Shown here piece after piece: positions 1 through 8,069 of a stretch of 48,096 nucleotides of DNA. The position numbers were made by a program, and so were the translations under genes. Under the pieces are notes generated by a model that made no database searches, was not told the origin of the DNA, and was given only the letters and a program-made list of their open reading frames with translations. Within the stretch, counting starts at the first letter, position 1, and each line of letters starts with the position of its first letter. The stretch spans positions 1 through 48,096 of the forward strand of contig JAICUO010000003.1 of assembly GCA_025935815.1 (NCBI GenBank), given 5' to 3'. This DNA is from Streptosporangiaceae bacterium. Its GTDB lineage: Bacteria > Actinomycetota > Actinomycetes > Streptosporangiales > Streptosporangiaceae.

Positions 1-1
1 C

Positions 2-232
2 TGGTACACGGCAACCGGCCTGCGCGTCTACGACAAGGGCGGCACCCTCATCGAGAACTTCCGCCCGCCCGTCGACGGCCGGGGCATGCAGTACCAGGCT
101 GTGGAGGCGGAGCAGCTGGTCAGCGCGGGCCAGATTGCCAGCGACGTCCTCCCGCCGCGGGAAACCGTCGCGATCATGGCGACCCTCGACACCATCCGCG
201 AGCAGATCGGCCTGCGCTACCCCGGCGAGTGA
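2..232 (+). CDS. Gfo/Idh/MocA-family oxidoreductase, C-terminal end (partial)
   Basis: The reading frame is open from the left edge and ends in TGA at 230-232, giving 76 residues of the C-terminus. Seen: the tail ends with GRGMQYQAVEAEQLVSAG, then an ETVAIMATLDTIREQIGLRY segment and YPGE. This pattern closes NAD(P)-dependent dehydrogenases of the dihydrodiol-dehydrogenase/GFO-IDH-MOCA type, where the last helices pack against the substrate domain. The Rossmann domain and the catalytic residues lie outside the window, so the substrate cannot be named. The next frame, a VOC protein, starts 86 bp downstream on the same strand. Confidence 0.75.
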   Translation, partial: WYTATGLRVYDKGGTLIENFRPPVDGRGMQYQAVEAEQLVSAGQIASDVLPPRETVAIMATLDTIREQIGLRYPGE

Positions 233-318
233 CCACCACCCCGCGCCCGGCTGGCAACGCGCGCCGCCAGTGTCCGGGCCGGGCCCGCGCCCTCCAGCTG
301 ACCTGCGAGGATCACGGC

Positions 319-705
319 ATGGAGGTACTCAGCAGCCGCATCCTGCTGCGCCCGGTCGACCTGGACCGGAGCCGGCGCTTCTACCGTGATGTGCTGGGCC
401 TGGCGGTCTACCGCGAGTTCGGGCCCGCCGACGATCCCGCCGTCGTGTTCTTCGTCGGCCAGGGACTGCTGGAGGTGTCCGGGCGCGCGCCCGGGCCCCC
501 CGGAGCCTCGATGAGGATCTGGCTGCAGGTCCGGGACGTCCGCGGCGAGCACGGCCGGCTGGCCGCCGCCGGGGCCCGCGTTCTCCGGGAGCCGGTCCAG
601 GAGCCGTGGGGCCTGGTGGAGATGTGGATCGAGGACCCTGATGGGATCCCGATCGTGCTGGTCGAGGTTCCCGCCGGTCATCCGCTGCGCCGTGACCCGC
701 GCTGA
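319..705 (+). CDS. VOC (glyoxalase/bleomycin-resistance fold) family protein
   Basis: This is a 128-residue single-domain VOC protein. Seen: an RPVDLDRSRRFYRDVLGL opening, typical of the first beta-alpha-beta unit, and a closing WIEDPDGIPIVLVEVP strand with the usual (D)PDG turn and a candidate metal-ligand Glu near the end. A longer frame begins with GTG at 229 and overlaps the previous stop. I chose ATG 319 because GAGGA lies at 307-311, seven bases upstream, and because the preceding 30 residues are Arg/Pro-rich and unlike the fold. VOC proteins act as dioxygenases, glyoxalases, isomerases or drug binders, and nothing here decides between these. Confidence 0.8.
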   Translation: MEVLSSRILLRPVDLDRSRRFYRDVLGLAVYREFGPADDPAVVFFVGQGLLEVSGRAPGPPGASMRIWLQVRDVRGEHGRLAAAGARVLREPVQEPWGLVEMWIEDPDGIPIVLVEVPAGHPLRRDPR

Positions 706-729
706 CCTGCCCGGGTCACGGCCGGAGCT

Positions 730-1317
730 ATGGTTGGCCGTGTGGACCCTCAGGGCGGGCAGGACGCGGCCGCTGGCGCCGGGGGCATCGTGATCCGCGG
801 GTCACGGCTGCTGCTTCGCGCGCTGCGGCCCGCTGAGATCGATGACGAATGGCGCGCGATGGTCACCGCCGATCCGATGGCCATCGCCACGCTCCCGGAC
901 GAGGCCGGCTTCCGGGCCCGGCTCCAGCAGTCGGGCCAGATGCGCGACGGCTGGCTGGACCTGGCCATCGACTTGGACGGGGCCTCGATCGGGCGGATCC
1001 AGACGTTCGTCCCGCCCGGCCGCCCGATCCCCCCGGGGACCTACGAAGTCGGGATCGGCCTGCGCGGGGACACGCGCGGAAAAGGCTACGGCCGCGAGGC
1101 CCTCGCGCTGCTCACCGACTGGCTCTTCGAGCACGCGGCGGCCCAGGTCGTCGAGGCGCCCACCGATCCCGCCAACATCGCGATGCGGACGGTGTTCCAG
1201 CGGGTTGGCTGGACGCTCGTCGGCCCGCTGACCGAGTTTGACCGCCAGTGGGTGATGTACAAGATCACCAGGCGCGAATGGGAGGCTCGCCCCCGGCCGT
1301 TCGCTCAGCGGCAATAG
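730..1317 (+). CDS. GNAT-family N-acetyltransferase
   Basis: The frame gives 195 residues from ATG 730. Seen: an opening SRLLLRALRPAEID segment typical of RimJ/RimL-like GNATs, and the acetyl-CoA loop RGDTRGKGYGREAL with the Arg-x-x-Gly-x-Gly signature. It is followed by DPANIAMRTVFQRVGW, the usual 'N..A.R.....GF' helix-turn. The family moves acetyl from acetyl-CoA to amines of small molecules or to protein N-termini; the acceptor here is unknown. GTG at 790 is an alternative start that sits closer to the conserved domain, so the first 20 residues are doubtful. The GGAG before 730 is only two bases away, which is tight for a ribosome site. Confidence 0.85.
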   Translation: MVGRVDPQGGQDAAAGAGGIVIRGSRLLLRALRPAEIDDEWRAMVTADPMAIATLPDEAGFRARLQQSGQMRDGWLDLAIDLDGASIGRIQTFVPPGRPIPPGTYEVGIGLRGDTRGKGYGREALALLTDWLFEHAAAQVVEAPTDPANIAMRTVFQRVGWTLVGPLTEFDRQWVMYKITRREWEARPRPFAQRQ

Positions 1318-1370
1318 CCGGTGTTATTTGCGTGGCGGCAGCGTTATGGCTGCCGGTATTGTTCGGGTTC

Positions 1371-2033
1371 GTGGCGATAACTTTGGGCGATGCCTTTAAC
1401 AGGCGCAAGAAGCTGGCCGCCGACCTGCAGACCTGGATCGGCCGGCTCGGCCTGGCCGGCGCCGAGCGGCGCACCTACCGCACTTCGGTCCTCGAAGGCG
1501 ACCACGCGTACCAGCCCGACCCCGGCACCGAGAAGGTCGGCACCCGCCAGTACACGGTCCAGGAATGCCGGGACAAGATCGCGGAGATCCTGGAGGAGGA
1601 CGAGCGACTCGCGCTGCGGATCTCCAGGACCAACCAGCAGGCGCGGGCCGAGATCGTGGACCTCAGCGGCCGGGCGCGCGTGCTGTCGATACCCGAATTG
1701 CTCGTGCTCAAGGATGTCACGATCCCCAAGATGGAGCAGGCCGCGAGGGCGGTCCCGCTGCGCGCGGATGACGTGAGCGTGTACGACAGCGGCGACGCCT
1801 GGGTGCGGTACCGGCAGGTGAAGAAGGTCGAGCGGAAGAAGGAAAGCTTCAGCGACAAAGGCCTGAAGGTCGAGGAAATCGAACTGCTCGGCTACGACGT
1901 CGTCGAGGTTACCGATTACGGGGTGCCCCGCCGCGAGCAGTGGGACATCATCGACCGCATCGGCGAGTTCGCCCAGCAGGTCAAGCAGGCGATTAGTCAG
2001 GCGAACAAGACCGACCTGGTCGAGCTAGACTGA
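1371..2033 (+). CDS. DIP1984-like helical protein with unrelated C-terminal extension
   Basis: The frame is open from 1248 but overlaps the GNAT gene, so the start is uncertain. I placed it at GTG 1371 (TTG 1383 and GTG 1332 are alternatives) because the recognisable part opens with LGDAFNRRKKLAADLQ. Seen: a long helical region with DERLALRISRTNQQA, which recalls the RINRTN segment of the DIP1984 family. That family is short, helical and of unknown function. After about residue 125 the protein continues with a charged region (KKVERKKESF) and a C-terminal IGEFAQQVKQAI helix that I do not recognise. The first 80 bases have visibly lower GC than the neighbours. Confidence 0.6.
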   Translation: MAITLGDAFNRRKKLAADLQTWIGRLGLAGAERRTYRTSVLEGDHAYQPDPGTEKVGTRQYTVQECRDKIAEILEEDERLALRISRTNQQARAEIVDLSGRARVLSIPELLVLKDVTIPKMEQAARAVPLRADDVSVYDSGDAWVRYRQVKKVERKKESFSDKGLKVEEIELLGYDVVEVTDYGVPRREQWDIIDRIGEFAQQVKQAISQANKTDLVELD

Positions 2034-2196
2034 CATAACGCGGGGTCGGCCCACCGAAGTGTCGGTTCGTAGCAGGTCACCGGTAACACGTTTCGTGTCT
2101 ATCCGCCTACCACTCACTCAGCAGGTGTTTTTGTTGTAGCAGGTATCGCGTATTTACGTCATCTGTCACGAGTCCTGAGTAAGCGGTAACACCTAG

Positions 2197-4341
2197 ATGA
2201 GGGCAACCACACGCCCTGGCCAGGGTCGGCCCCGCCCCAGCCCGAGTGCGCGAAGATCACGCCGCGGCAAATCCATCGATGTTACGGTTGGTCGGGTGGA
2301 TGCTGGAAGCACTGAAATCCAGGGGGCCACTGTCGTCGGCCCAGCTGTCTCCGACAGTGAGCCCGCGAGCCCGGCCAGGCTTGCGTTCGCGAGCTTCCTC
2401 ATGCTGTTCGTGGAACTCGCGCTGATCCGGTGGGTCTCCGCGAATAACGTCTTCGTGAACACGACCTCGAATTTCGTGCTCCTCGCCAGCTTCCTGGGGA
2501 TAGGGATCGGTTTCCTTAACGCGCGCGGCGAGCGTGATTACGTGCGCTGGACGCCGGTCGCGCTGCTCGTGCTGGTGGGTTTCGGGCTGGCGTTCCCCGT
2601 GGACCTGCGGGCGCTCAGCGGGCCTGACCCGTATCACGGCCTGGGCATGAAGGCGCTTCCGCAGAACCTGAGCCTCGCCATCGTGTTCGTGCTCGTCGTG
2701 GGCGTGATGGTGGGACTCGGCCAGGCCGTCGCGCGGACCTTTGTCAGGTTCAAGCCGCTGAACGCCTACCGGCTGGACATCCTGGGCAGCCTCGCCGGGA
2801 TCGCGGCGTTTTCCCTGCTGTCCTTCCTCGACCAGCCGCCGGCCACCTGGGGGGTGGTCGCCGGGGCCGGCCTGGTGGTGCTGGTGCTGCCCCGGGCGCG
2901 GTGGTGGCAGTTCGCGGCGGCCGCGGGCGTCATCGCGCTGCTGGTCGTGGAATCGCTGTTGCCCGGGCAGATGTGGTCACCGTACAACAAGCTGTCCATC
3001 GAGCACCGGCACGAAGACGGCCAGCCCGCGGTCTCGGTGAGCGCGAATAACATTCCCTACCAGACCGCCGTCTCGCTCGGGGCGATGCGCGACAACCACC
3101 CCTCCTATTTCTACCCGTACCGGCACGTGACCCGGGCCGATCTGGGCAACGTCTTGATCATCGGAGCGGGGACGGGCAACGATGTCGCGGTCGCCCTGTC
3201 CCAGGGAGCCCGGCACGTTGATGCCGTGGAGATCGACCCGTTGCTGCTGCTGCGGGTCGGCCAGGCGAATCCCAATCAGCCCTACCGAAGCGACCGGGTC
3301 AGCATGCACGTCGGCGACGGCCGCGCCTTCCTGGAGGACACCCGCCAGCGGTACAACCTGATCCTGCTGGCGCTGCCCGACTCGATGACCGCGCTGGCCG
3401 GGCAGTCCGCCCTCAGGCTGGAAAGCTTCCTGCTGACCGAGCAGTCGCTCGCCGCGGCCAAGTCGCGCCTCGCGCCCGGCGGCACTTTCGCGATGTACAA
3501 CTACTACCAGCCGTTCCTGCTGAGCAGGTACGCGACCACGATCGAGGACGTCTACCATCAGGCCCCCTGTACCGAGCTTCAGCCCGGGAGCCTGGGCGGC
3601 CGGGTGCTTGCCGTCCTCACCGTCCACCCCGGCGGGCCGGTGCCGGGCTGCGCTACTTACTGGCACGGCCCCCGCCTCGCGGCCGCGACCGACGACCACC
3701 CGTTCCCGTACCTGCAGAAAGACCAGATCCCCAGGAACTTCCTGTGGATGCTCGGGGCGATCTTGCTCGGGTCGCTGCTGCTCGTACGGCTCGGCGGCGG
3801 CCGGTTCACGGGCATGCGCTCCTACATTGACCTGGCGTTCATGGGAGCCGCCTTCCTGCTGCTGGAAACGAAGAACATCGTGCAGTTCGCGCTGCTGTTC
3901 GGCACCACCTGGCTGGTGAACTCCCTCGTCTTCGCCGGGGTCCTGCTCGCGGTGTACCTCGCGGTCGAGACCGCCCGGCGGATACGGCTGCCCCGCCCGG
4001 CCGTGCTGTACGCCGTCCTCATCGCGTCGCTGGCCCTGACCTGGCTGGTCCCCCAGGACTCGCTGCTCGCCCTGCCGGTGATCGCGCGGTTCTTCGCGGC
4101 CAGCGCGCTGGCCTTCGCGCCGATATACCTCGCCAACCTGGTGTTCGCGCAGCGCTTCTCCGACGTGCACAATTCGGGGACGGCGTTCGCCGTTAACCTA
4201 CTCGGCGCGATGGTCGGCGGCGCGCTCGAGTACCTGTCCCTGATCACCGGCTACCGCGTCCTGCTCATCGTGGTGGGCGTTCTGTACGGGCTGGCCTTCG
4301 TGACCGGCCTCCGGCGCGGCCCGGCCGCCCAGCCCGGGTGA
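2197..4341 (+). CDS. Polytopic membrane protein with central spermidine-synthase-like domain
   Basis: This is a 714-residue protein. Seen: about 60 polar N-terminal residues, a run of hydrophobic helices (roughly residues 60-260), a soluble Rossmann-like methyltransferase/aminopropyltransferase core (about 265-500), then more hydrophobic helices (about 510-700). The core has the nucleotide-binding loop NVLIIGAGTGNDVAVAL followed by VDAVEIDP, as in SpeE proteins. The catalytic loop reads NLILLALPDSMTALAG, so the usual acidic 'D.tDP' arrangement of true spermidine synthases is absent. Polyamine synthesis is therefore unlikely. The fused membrane design is known in bacteria, but its substrate is not settled. 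It stands alone, preceded by 163 bp of relatively AT-rich DNA. Confidence 0.75.
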   Translation: MRATTRPGQGRPRPSPSARRSRRGKSIDVTVGRVDAGSTEIQGATVVGPAVSDSEPASPARLAFASFLMLFVELALIRWVSANNVFVNTTSNFVLLASFLGIGIGFLNARGERDYVRWTPVALLVLVGFGLAFPVDLRALSGPDPYHGLGMKALPQNLSLAIVFVLVVGVMVGLGQAVARTFVRFKPLNAYRLDILGSLAGIAAFSLLSFLDQPPATWGVVAGAGLVVLVLPRARWWQFAAAAGVIALLVVESLLPGQMWSPYNKLSIEHRHEDGQPAVSVSANNIPYQTAVSLGAMRDNHPSYFYPYRHVTRADLGNVLIIGAGTGNDVAVALSQGARHVDAVEIDPLLLLRVGQANPNQPYRSDRVSMHVGDGRAFLEDTRQRYNLILLALPDSMTALAGQSALRLESFLLTEQSLAAAKSRLAPGGTFAMYNYYQPFLLSRYATTIEDVYHQAPCTELQPGSLGGRVLAVLTVHPGGPVPGCATYWHGPRLAAATDDHPFPYLQKDQIPRNFLWMLGAILLGSLLLVRLGGGRFTGMRSYIDLAFMGAAFLLLETKNIVQFALLFGTTWLVNSLVFAGVLLAVYLAVETARRIRLPRPAVLYAVLIASLALTWLVPQDSLLALPVIARFFAASALAFAPIYLANLVFAQRFSDVHNSGTAFAVNLLGAMVGGALEYLSLITGYRVLLIVVGVLYGLAFVTGLRRGPAAQPG

Positions 4342-4375
4342 ACCGCCCCGGCGGCAAGTGCCGGTAAGCGCCGGC

Positions 4376-5704
4376 TCACTGGCCGTTGCCGGGGTCAAGA
4401 TGGTGGCGGTACAGGCCGGCGACGCGGAAGGCCAGGTCGAGGGACTGGCTGCGGTTGAGCCGGGGATCACACGTCGTCTCGTAGCGGTAGCTGAGGTCGC
4501 TCTCGGCGATGTGATGGCCGCCGCCGAGGCACTCGGTGACGTCGTCGCCGGTGAACTCGATGTGGATGCCGCCGGGATGAGTGCCGAGCGCGCGGTGTAC
4601 CTCGAAGAATCCGGCGACCTCGTCCAGCACGTCGTCGAAGTTCCTGGTCTTGCGGCCGCTGGCCGCCTCCACCGTGTTGCCGTGCATCGGGTCGCATACC
4701 CACACCACCGCGGCCCCGCTGGCGGTCACCTTCTGCACGAGCGGCGGCAGCGACTGGCGGATCCGCCGTGACCCCATCCGGGTGGTCAGGGTGAGCCGCC
4801 CTGGCTCGCGGTCCGGGTCCAGGGCTTCGATCAGCTCGAGCACGTCCTGCGCGGCGGCGTCCGGGCCGATCTTGACGGCGACCGGATTGCGGATCTGGCG
4901 GGCGAACTCGACATGCGCGCCCCGGGGATCGCGGGTGCGCTCCCCGAGCCACAGCAGGTGAGCGGACAGGTCGTAGGCGTGCCCGTTCCGCGCGTCGGTC
5001 CGGGTCAGCGCCCGCTCGTAATCCAGCAGCAAGGCCTCGTGGCTGGAGTAGAACTCCACCGCGCGGAACTCGCGGGGGTCAGCCCCGCACGCGTGCATGA
5101 AAGCGATCGCCCGGTCGATCTCGTCCGCCAGCTGCTCGTAGCGCTGCCCGGCCGGGCTGGCGACCACGAAGTCCTGGTTCCAGGCGTGCACCTGGCGCAG
5201 GTCGGCGAAGCCGCCGCTGGCCAGGGACCGGCACAGGTTCAGCGTGGCCGACGAGCAGTGATACGCCTCGAGCAGCCGCCCCGGGTCAGGCGTGCGCGCC
5301 GCGGCGGAGAACTCGATCCCGTTGACCGCGTCGCCCCGGTAGACCGGAAGTTCCACGCCGTCTCGCACCTCGGTGACCGCCGACCGCGGCTTCCCGAACT
5401 GGCCCGCCATCCGGCCAATCTTCACCACCGGCACGCTGGCCGCGTAGGTCAGCACCACGGCCATCTGCAGCAGCGTCTGGAACTTGCCGCGCACGCTGCC
5501 GGCGCTCGTGCTGGCGAAGGTCTCCGCGCAATCACCGCCTTGCAGCAGGAACGCCTCACCGCGCGCCACCGCGGCCAGCCGCTCCTTCAGCTGGTCGCAC
5601 TCGGCGGCCAGCACCAGTGGCGGCAGCCCCTCCAGGCGGCGCACCACCGCCTGGAGGTGATCACGGTCGGGCCACTGCGGCTGCTGAAGCGCGGTCAAGG
5701 TCAC
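4376..5704 (-). CDS. aroG: Class II 3-deoxy-7-phosphoheptulonate (DAHP) synthase
   Basis: The enzyme condenses phosphoenolpyruvate and erythrose 4-phosphate, the first step of the shikimate pathway, in the cytosol. Seen: 442 residues with the plant/actinobacterial class II signatures GGDCAETF (56-63), IGRMAGQFGKPRS (96-108), CDPMHGNT (337-344) and GGIHIEFTGDDVTECLGG. The metal ligands known from the Mycobacterium enzyme map to Cys59, His341, Glu383 and Asp413, all present. The start is GTG at 5704, giving MTLTALQQPQWPD. The protein lacks the longer N-terminal segment of some homologues, so feedback control by aromatic amino acids may differ. No other shikimate gene is nearby, and it converges on the membrane protein ending at 4341. 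Confidence 0.95.
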   Translation of the reverse strand: MTLTALQQPQWPDRDHLQAVVRRLEGLPPLVLAAECDQLKERLAAVARGEAFLLQGGDCAETFASTSAGSVRGKFQTLLQMAVVLTYAASVPVVKIGRMAGQFGKPRSAVTEVRDGVELPVYRGDAVNGIEFSAAARTPDPGRLLEAYHCSSATLNLCRSLASGGFADLRQVHAWNQDFVVASPAGQRYEQLADEIDRAIAFMHACGADPREFRAVEFYSSHEALLLDYERALTRTDARNGHAYDLSAHLLWLGERTRDPRGAHVEFARQIRNPVAVKIGPDAAAQDVLELIEALDPDREPGRLTLTTRMGSRRIRQSLPPLVQKVTASGAAVVWVCDPMHGNTVEAASGRKTRNFDDVLDEVAGFFEVHRALGTHPGGIHIEFTGDDVTECLGGGHHIAESDLSYRYETTCDPRLNRSQSLDLAFRVAGLYRHHLDPGNGQ

Positions 5705-5738
5705 GAGCTTCAGGTTACGTGGCGGGCGCGCTCGTCAT

Positions 5739-5879
5739 TCACTGGACGCGGTTACGCTCACCGACCACGATCGGCCCATGGAGATAGGCCCAGGTCCCGC
5801 CGAGGAGGCCGCCGAACAGCTCCCAGCCGCCGGCCAGAGCCGGCGTGCCGATGGCCAGATGATCAAGGACCGCGGTCAT
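5739..5879 (-). pseudogene. Remnant of a VOC/glyoxalase-like gene (N-terminal third only)
   Basis: Reading the minus strand from ATG 5879 gives a 46-residue frame ending in TGA at 5739. The first 32 residues (VLDHLAIGTPAL, then GWELFGGLLGGTWAY) read like the start of actinobacterial VOC proteins, which normally continue with a GGDSPG-type turn and over 100 more residues. Here the match stops after TWAY and the frame ends 14 residues later, immediately upstream of the DAHP synthase start. This looks like a gene cut by deletion. I recall the family pattern from memory; alignment would settle it. A functional micropeptide is a less likely reading. Confidence 0.55.
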
Positions 5880-5947
5880 GAGACCTCGCGATACGGCCAG
5901 CCGGGCCGTCGCCAGGCCAGCGAAGTCGCTACTGGTATCCCCGCCTG

Positions 5948-7090
5948 CTATCGGGTGACGGCGTCGTAGATGGCCTGCCCGTAGGTGGCGCTTCGGTCAG
6001 AGCCGATGATTCCCGGTGCCATCTTGTTCATCATGTAGGAGATCGTCAGGCGGCGGCCGGTATCCATGATGATCATGGAGCCGCCCCACCCTCCCCAGAA
6101 GCAGATTCGCTCGTCGGGGATCCACGGCAGCAAGTCTGGCCGGGGCAGCCCGTAACCGATGCCCATCCGCAGCGGGACGCCAAGCACCAGGTCGACGCCG
6201 CTGACCTGCTCACGGAAAATCAAGTCGATGGTATCCGGGCTGAGCAGGCGAACTCCGTCGACCTGGCCGCCCCGCGAGACCGCGGACATGATCCGGGCCA
6301 CCGACCGCGCGTTCCCGTGCCCGTTCGCCGCGCCTATGTCCGCCAGCCGCCAGCCGGGCGTGTTGGCGGCCGCGGCGTCGACGGGCGGCCCGGTCATCGT
6401 CTTGACCGCCGGGCTGTCCGGGCCGAGCGCCTGCAGGTCGAACGGCAACGGCGGCGGCGGTACCACGTCGGCGATCCGCGGCCAGTCGCTTTCGGCGGCG
6501 CCGATCTGGAAATCGGCGCCCAGCGGCCCGGCGATCTCCTCGGCGACGAACTGCTTGAGCGGCTTGCCGCTGATCCGCCGGACGAGCTCGCCGACCAGGT
6601 GCCCGTAATTGAGCGCGTGGTAGCCCGACGCGGTGCCCGGCTCCCACCACGGAGCCTGGGCGGCCATCCGCGACGTCGCCTTCTGCCAGTCGTAGAGATC
6701 CTCCGTCACCGCCGGCTGATCCAGCCCGGAAACGCCCGAGGAGAACGACATCAGCTGGCGGACCAGGACGCCCTGCTTGCCGTTGGCGCCGAACTCCGGC
6801 CAGTACGCCGCGACCGGGGCTTCGACGTCCAGCTCGCCGCGATCGGCCAGCATCAGCGCGGCCAGGCTGGTCACCGTCTTGGTGGACGACCAGACGTTCG
6901 TGATGGTGTCCTTCGACCACGGGATCGTCCGGGCCTGATCGCGGAAGCCGCCCCACATGTCGATGACGATCTCGCCGTCAATGTCGACGACAAGCGAGGC
7001 GCCCAGTTCCTCGCCAGCGTCCAGGTTCCGCGCCAGCGCGCCGCGCACCGCCTCGAACGGCCCCGCGCACACGCCATGGATGTCCGCCAC
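5948..7090 (-). CDS. Beta-lactamase-fold serine hydrolase (EstB/class C-like esterase)
   Basis: This is a 380-residue hydrolase. Seen: the nucleophile motif S-S-T-K at 68-71 ([18 protein letters not shown]), a Tyr-containing second motif GYHALNYG around 156-163, and a C-terminal [13 protein letters not shown] strand in the place of the KTG/HGG triad. These mark the penicillin-binding-protein/beta-lactamase superfamily branch that contains EstB-type esterases. No signal peptide is visible, so it is likely cytosolic and an esterase or amidase rather than an antibiotic lactamase. I chose GTG 7090 over an upstream ATG at 7129 because a GAGGGGG ribosome site lies six bases before it and the domain begins at once. 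Confidence 0.88.
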   Translation of the reverse strand: MADIHGVCAGPFEAVRGALARNLDAGEELGASLVVDIDGEIVIDMWGGFRDQARTIPWSKDTITNVWSSTKTVTSLAALMLADRGELDVEAPVAAYWPEFGANGKQGVLVRQLMSFSSGVSGLDQPAVTEDLYDWQKATSRMAAQAPWWEPGTASGYHALNYGHLVGELVRRISGKPLKQFVAEEIAGPLGADFQIGAAESDWPRIADVVPPPPLPFDLQALGPDSPAVKTMTGPPVDAAAANTPGWRLADIGAANGHGNARSVARIMSAVSRGGQVDGVRLLSPDTIDLIFREQVSGVDLVLGVPLRMGIGYGLPRPDLLPWIPDERICFWGGWGGSMIIMDTGRRLTISYMMNKMAPGIIGSDRSATYGQAIYDAVTR

Positions 7091-7173
7091 AGCCGTCCCC
7101 CTCGCCGAAAGGCCACAACTCACCGTCATCGTCCTCTAGGGAGCAACCGCCGTCAACATGACCAGGCAGGTGC

Positions 7174-7950
7174 TTACCCCGCGGTCGCGAATCCCATGTA
7201 GGAGATCGCGGTGCTCCTCACCCGGCCCACGTCCAGTCGCCGGCTGAGCTCCCCGTAGGTGATCCGCCCGCGCCGGGCGCTGATGAAGCCGCCGAGCACG
7301 GCAAGGGGCCTCGCGCGCGCTCCCAGGCCGGTCATCTCGCCGGGGACGAGCCCGTGGCGCTCCAGGGTGCCGGCCAGCTCGGCGGGCGTGATGAACATGT
7401 CCCAGTCGTGAATCGCCACGTCGGTCAGGCGGGTCAGCGGCCACTGCTGCATCGCCTTGATCGCCAGCAGCTTGCTCGCGTGGGTGCGGTTGATGGTGTC
7501 GAACAGGTACAGGCCGCCAGGTCGCAGCGCGCGGGCCGTCTCGGCGATCACGCGGTCGACGTCGGACACGTGCTCCAGCACGTCACAGCAGTAAGCCAGG
7601 TCGAAGGCCGCGTCCGCGACGGGCAGGTCCTCGCCGGCCCCGACCCGGTAGTCGATGCGCAGGCCGCGCCCGGCCGCGTGGGCGCGCGCGACGCCGATCG
7701 ACACCGGCGACGGGTCAACCCCGGTCACCTGGCAGCCGAGGGCCGCGAACTCCTCGGCCAGGAACCCGCCGCCGCAGCCGATGTCCAGCGCCCGCAGCCC
7801 GGCCACCTCCGTACCCAGCCGCCGGGCGAGCACGCCGCGGAAGTAGGCGAACCGGCCCGGGGTGATGCTGCCATGCAGGACGTTGAGCGGGCTCGCCTCA
7901 TCCCACCACGTCTCCCCCAGCCGGTCGTAAACCTCATTATCGACCGCCAT
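7174..7950 (-). CDS. UbiG-like SAM-dependent O-methyltransferase
   Basis: The 258-residue protein has the layout of 3-demethylubiquinol 3-O-methyltransferase. Seen: a YDRLGETWWDEASPLNVLH opening, SAM motif I ALDIGCGGGFLAEE, motif II (VTGVDPSP), then DLAYCCDVLEHVSDVDRVI and LRPGGLYLFDTINRT. The match to UbiG is strong across the fold. Actinomycetes normally use menaquinone, so the natural substrate is probably not a ubiquinone precursor; another catechol-like metabolite is an inference. A GGAGGT ribosome site five bases before ATG 7950 supports the start. It lies downstream of the NB-ARC/TPR gene, 119 bp away on the same strand. Confidence 0.85.
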   Translation of the reverse strand: MAVDNEVYDRLGETWWDEASPLNVLHGSITPGRFAYFRGVLARRLGTEVAGLRALDIGCGGGFLAEEFAALGCQVTGVDPSPVSIGVARAHAAGRGLRIDYRVGAGEDLPVADAAFDLAYCCDVLEHVSDVDRVIAETARALRPGGLYLFDTINRTHASKLLAIKAMQQWPLTRLTDVAIHDWDMFITPAELAGTLERHGLVPGEMTGLGARARPLAVLGGFISARRGRITYGELSRRLDVGRVRSTAISYMGFATAG

Positions 7951-8069
7951 CGCGCACCTCCGCGGCCGCCAGACGACTCCGGCTGGATACTACCCAACCC
8001 CTCCACCAGCCACCCAGCCCGCCAGCCCCTGACCCAGCGCGGCACGCATCCCAAGTCCGCGGCGGCCCG

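Noticed and set aside
2977-4170. A 397-residue minus-strand frame
   Set aside because: Antisense shadow of the membrane spermidine-synthase-like gene; no motif or ribosome site.
4360-4375. Small hairpin GCCGG/CCGGC between the convergent genes ending at 4341 and 4376
   Set aside because: Only five base pairs with a six-base loop; expected often by chance in such GC-rich DNA.
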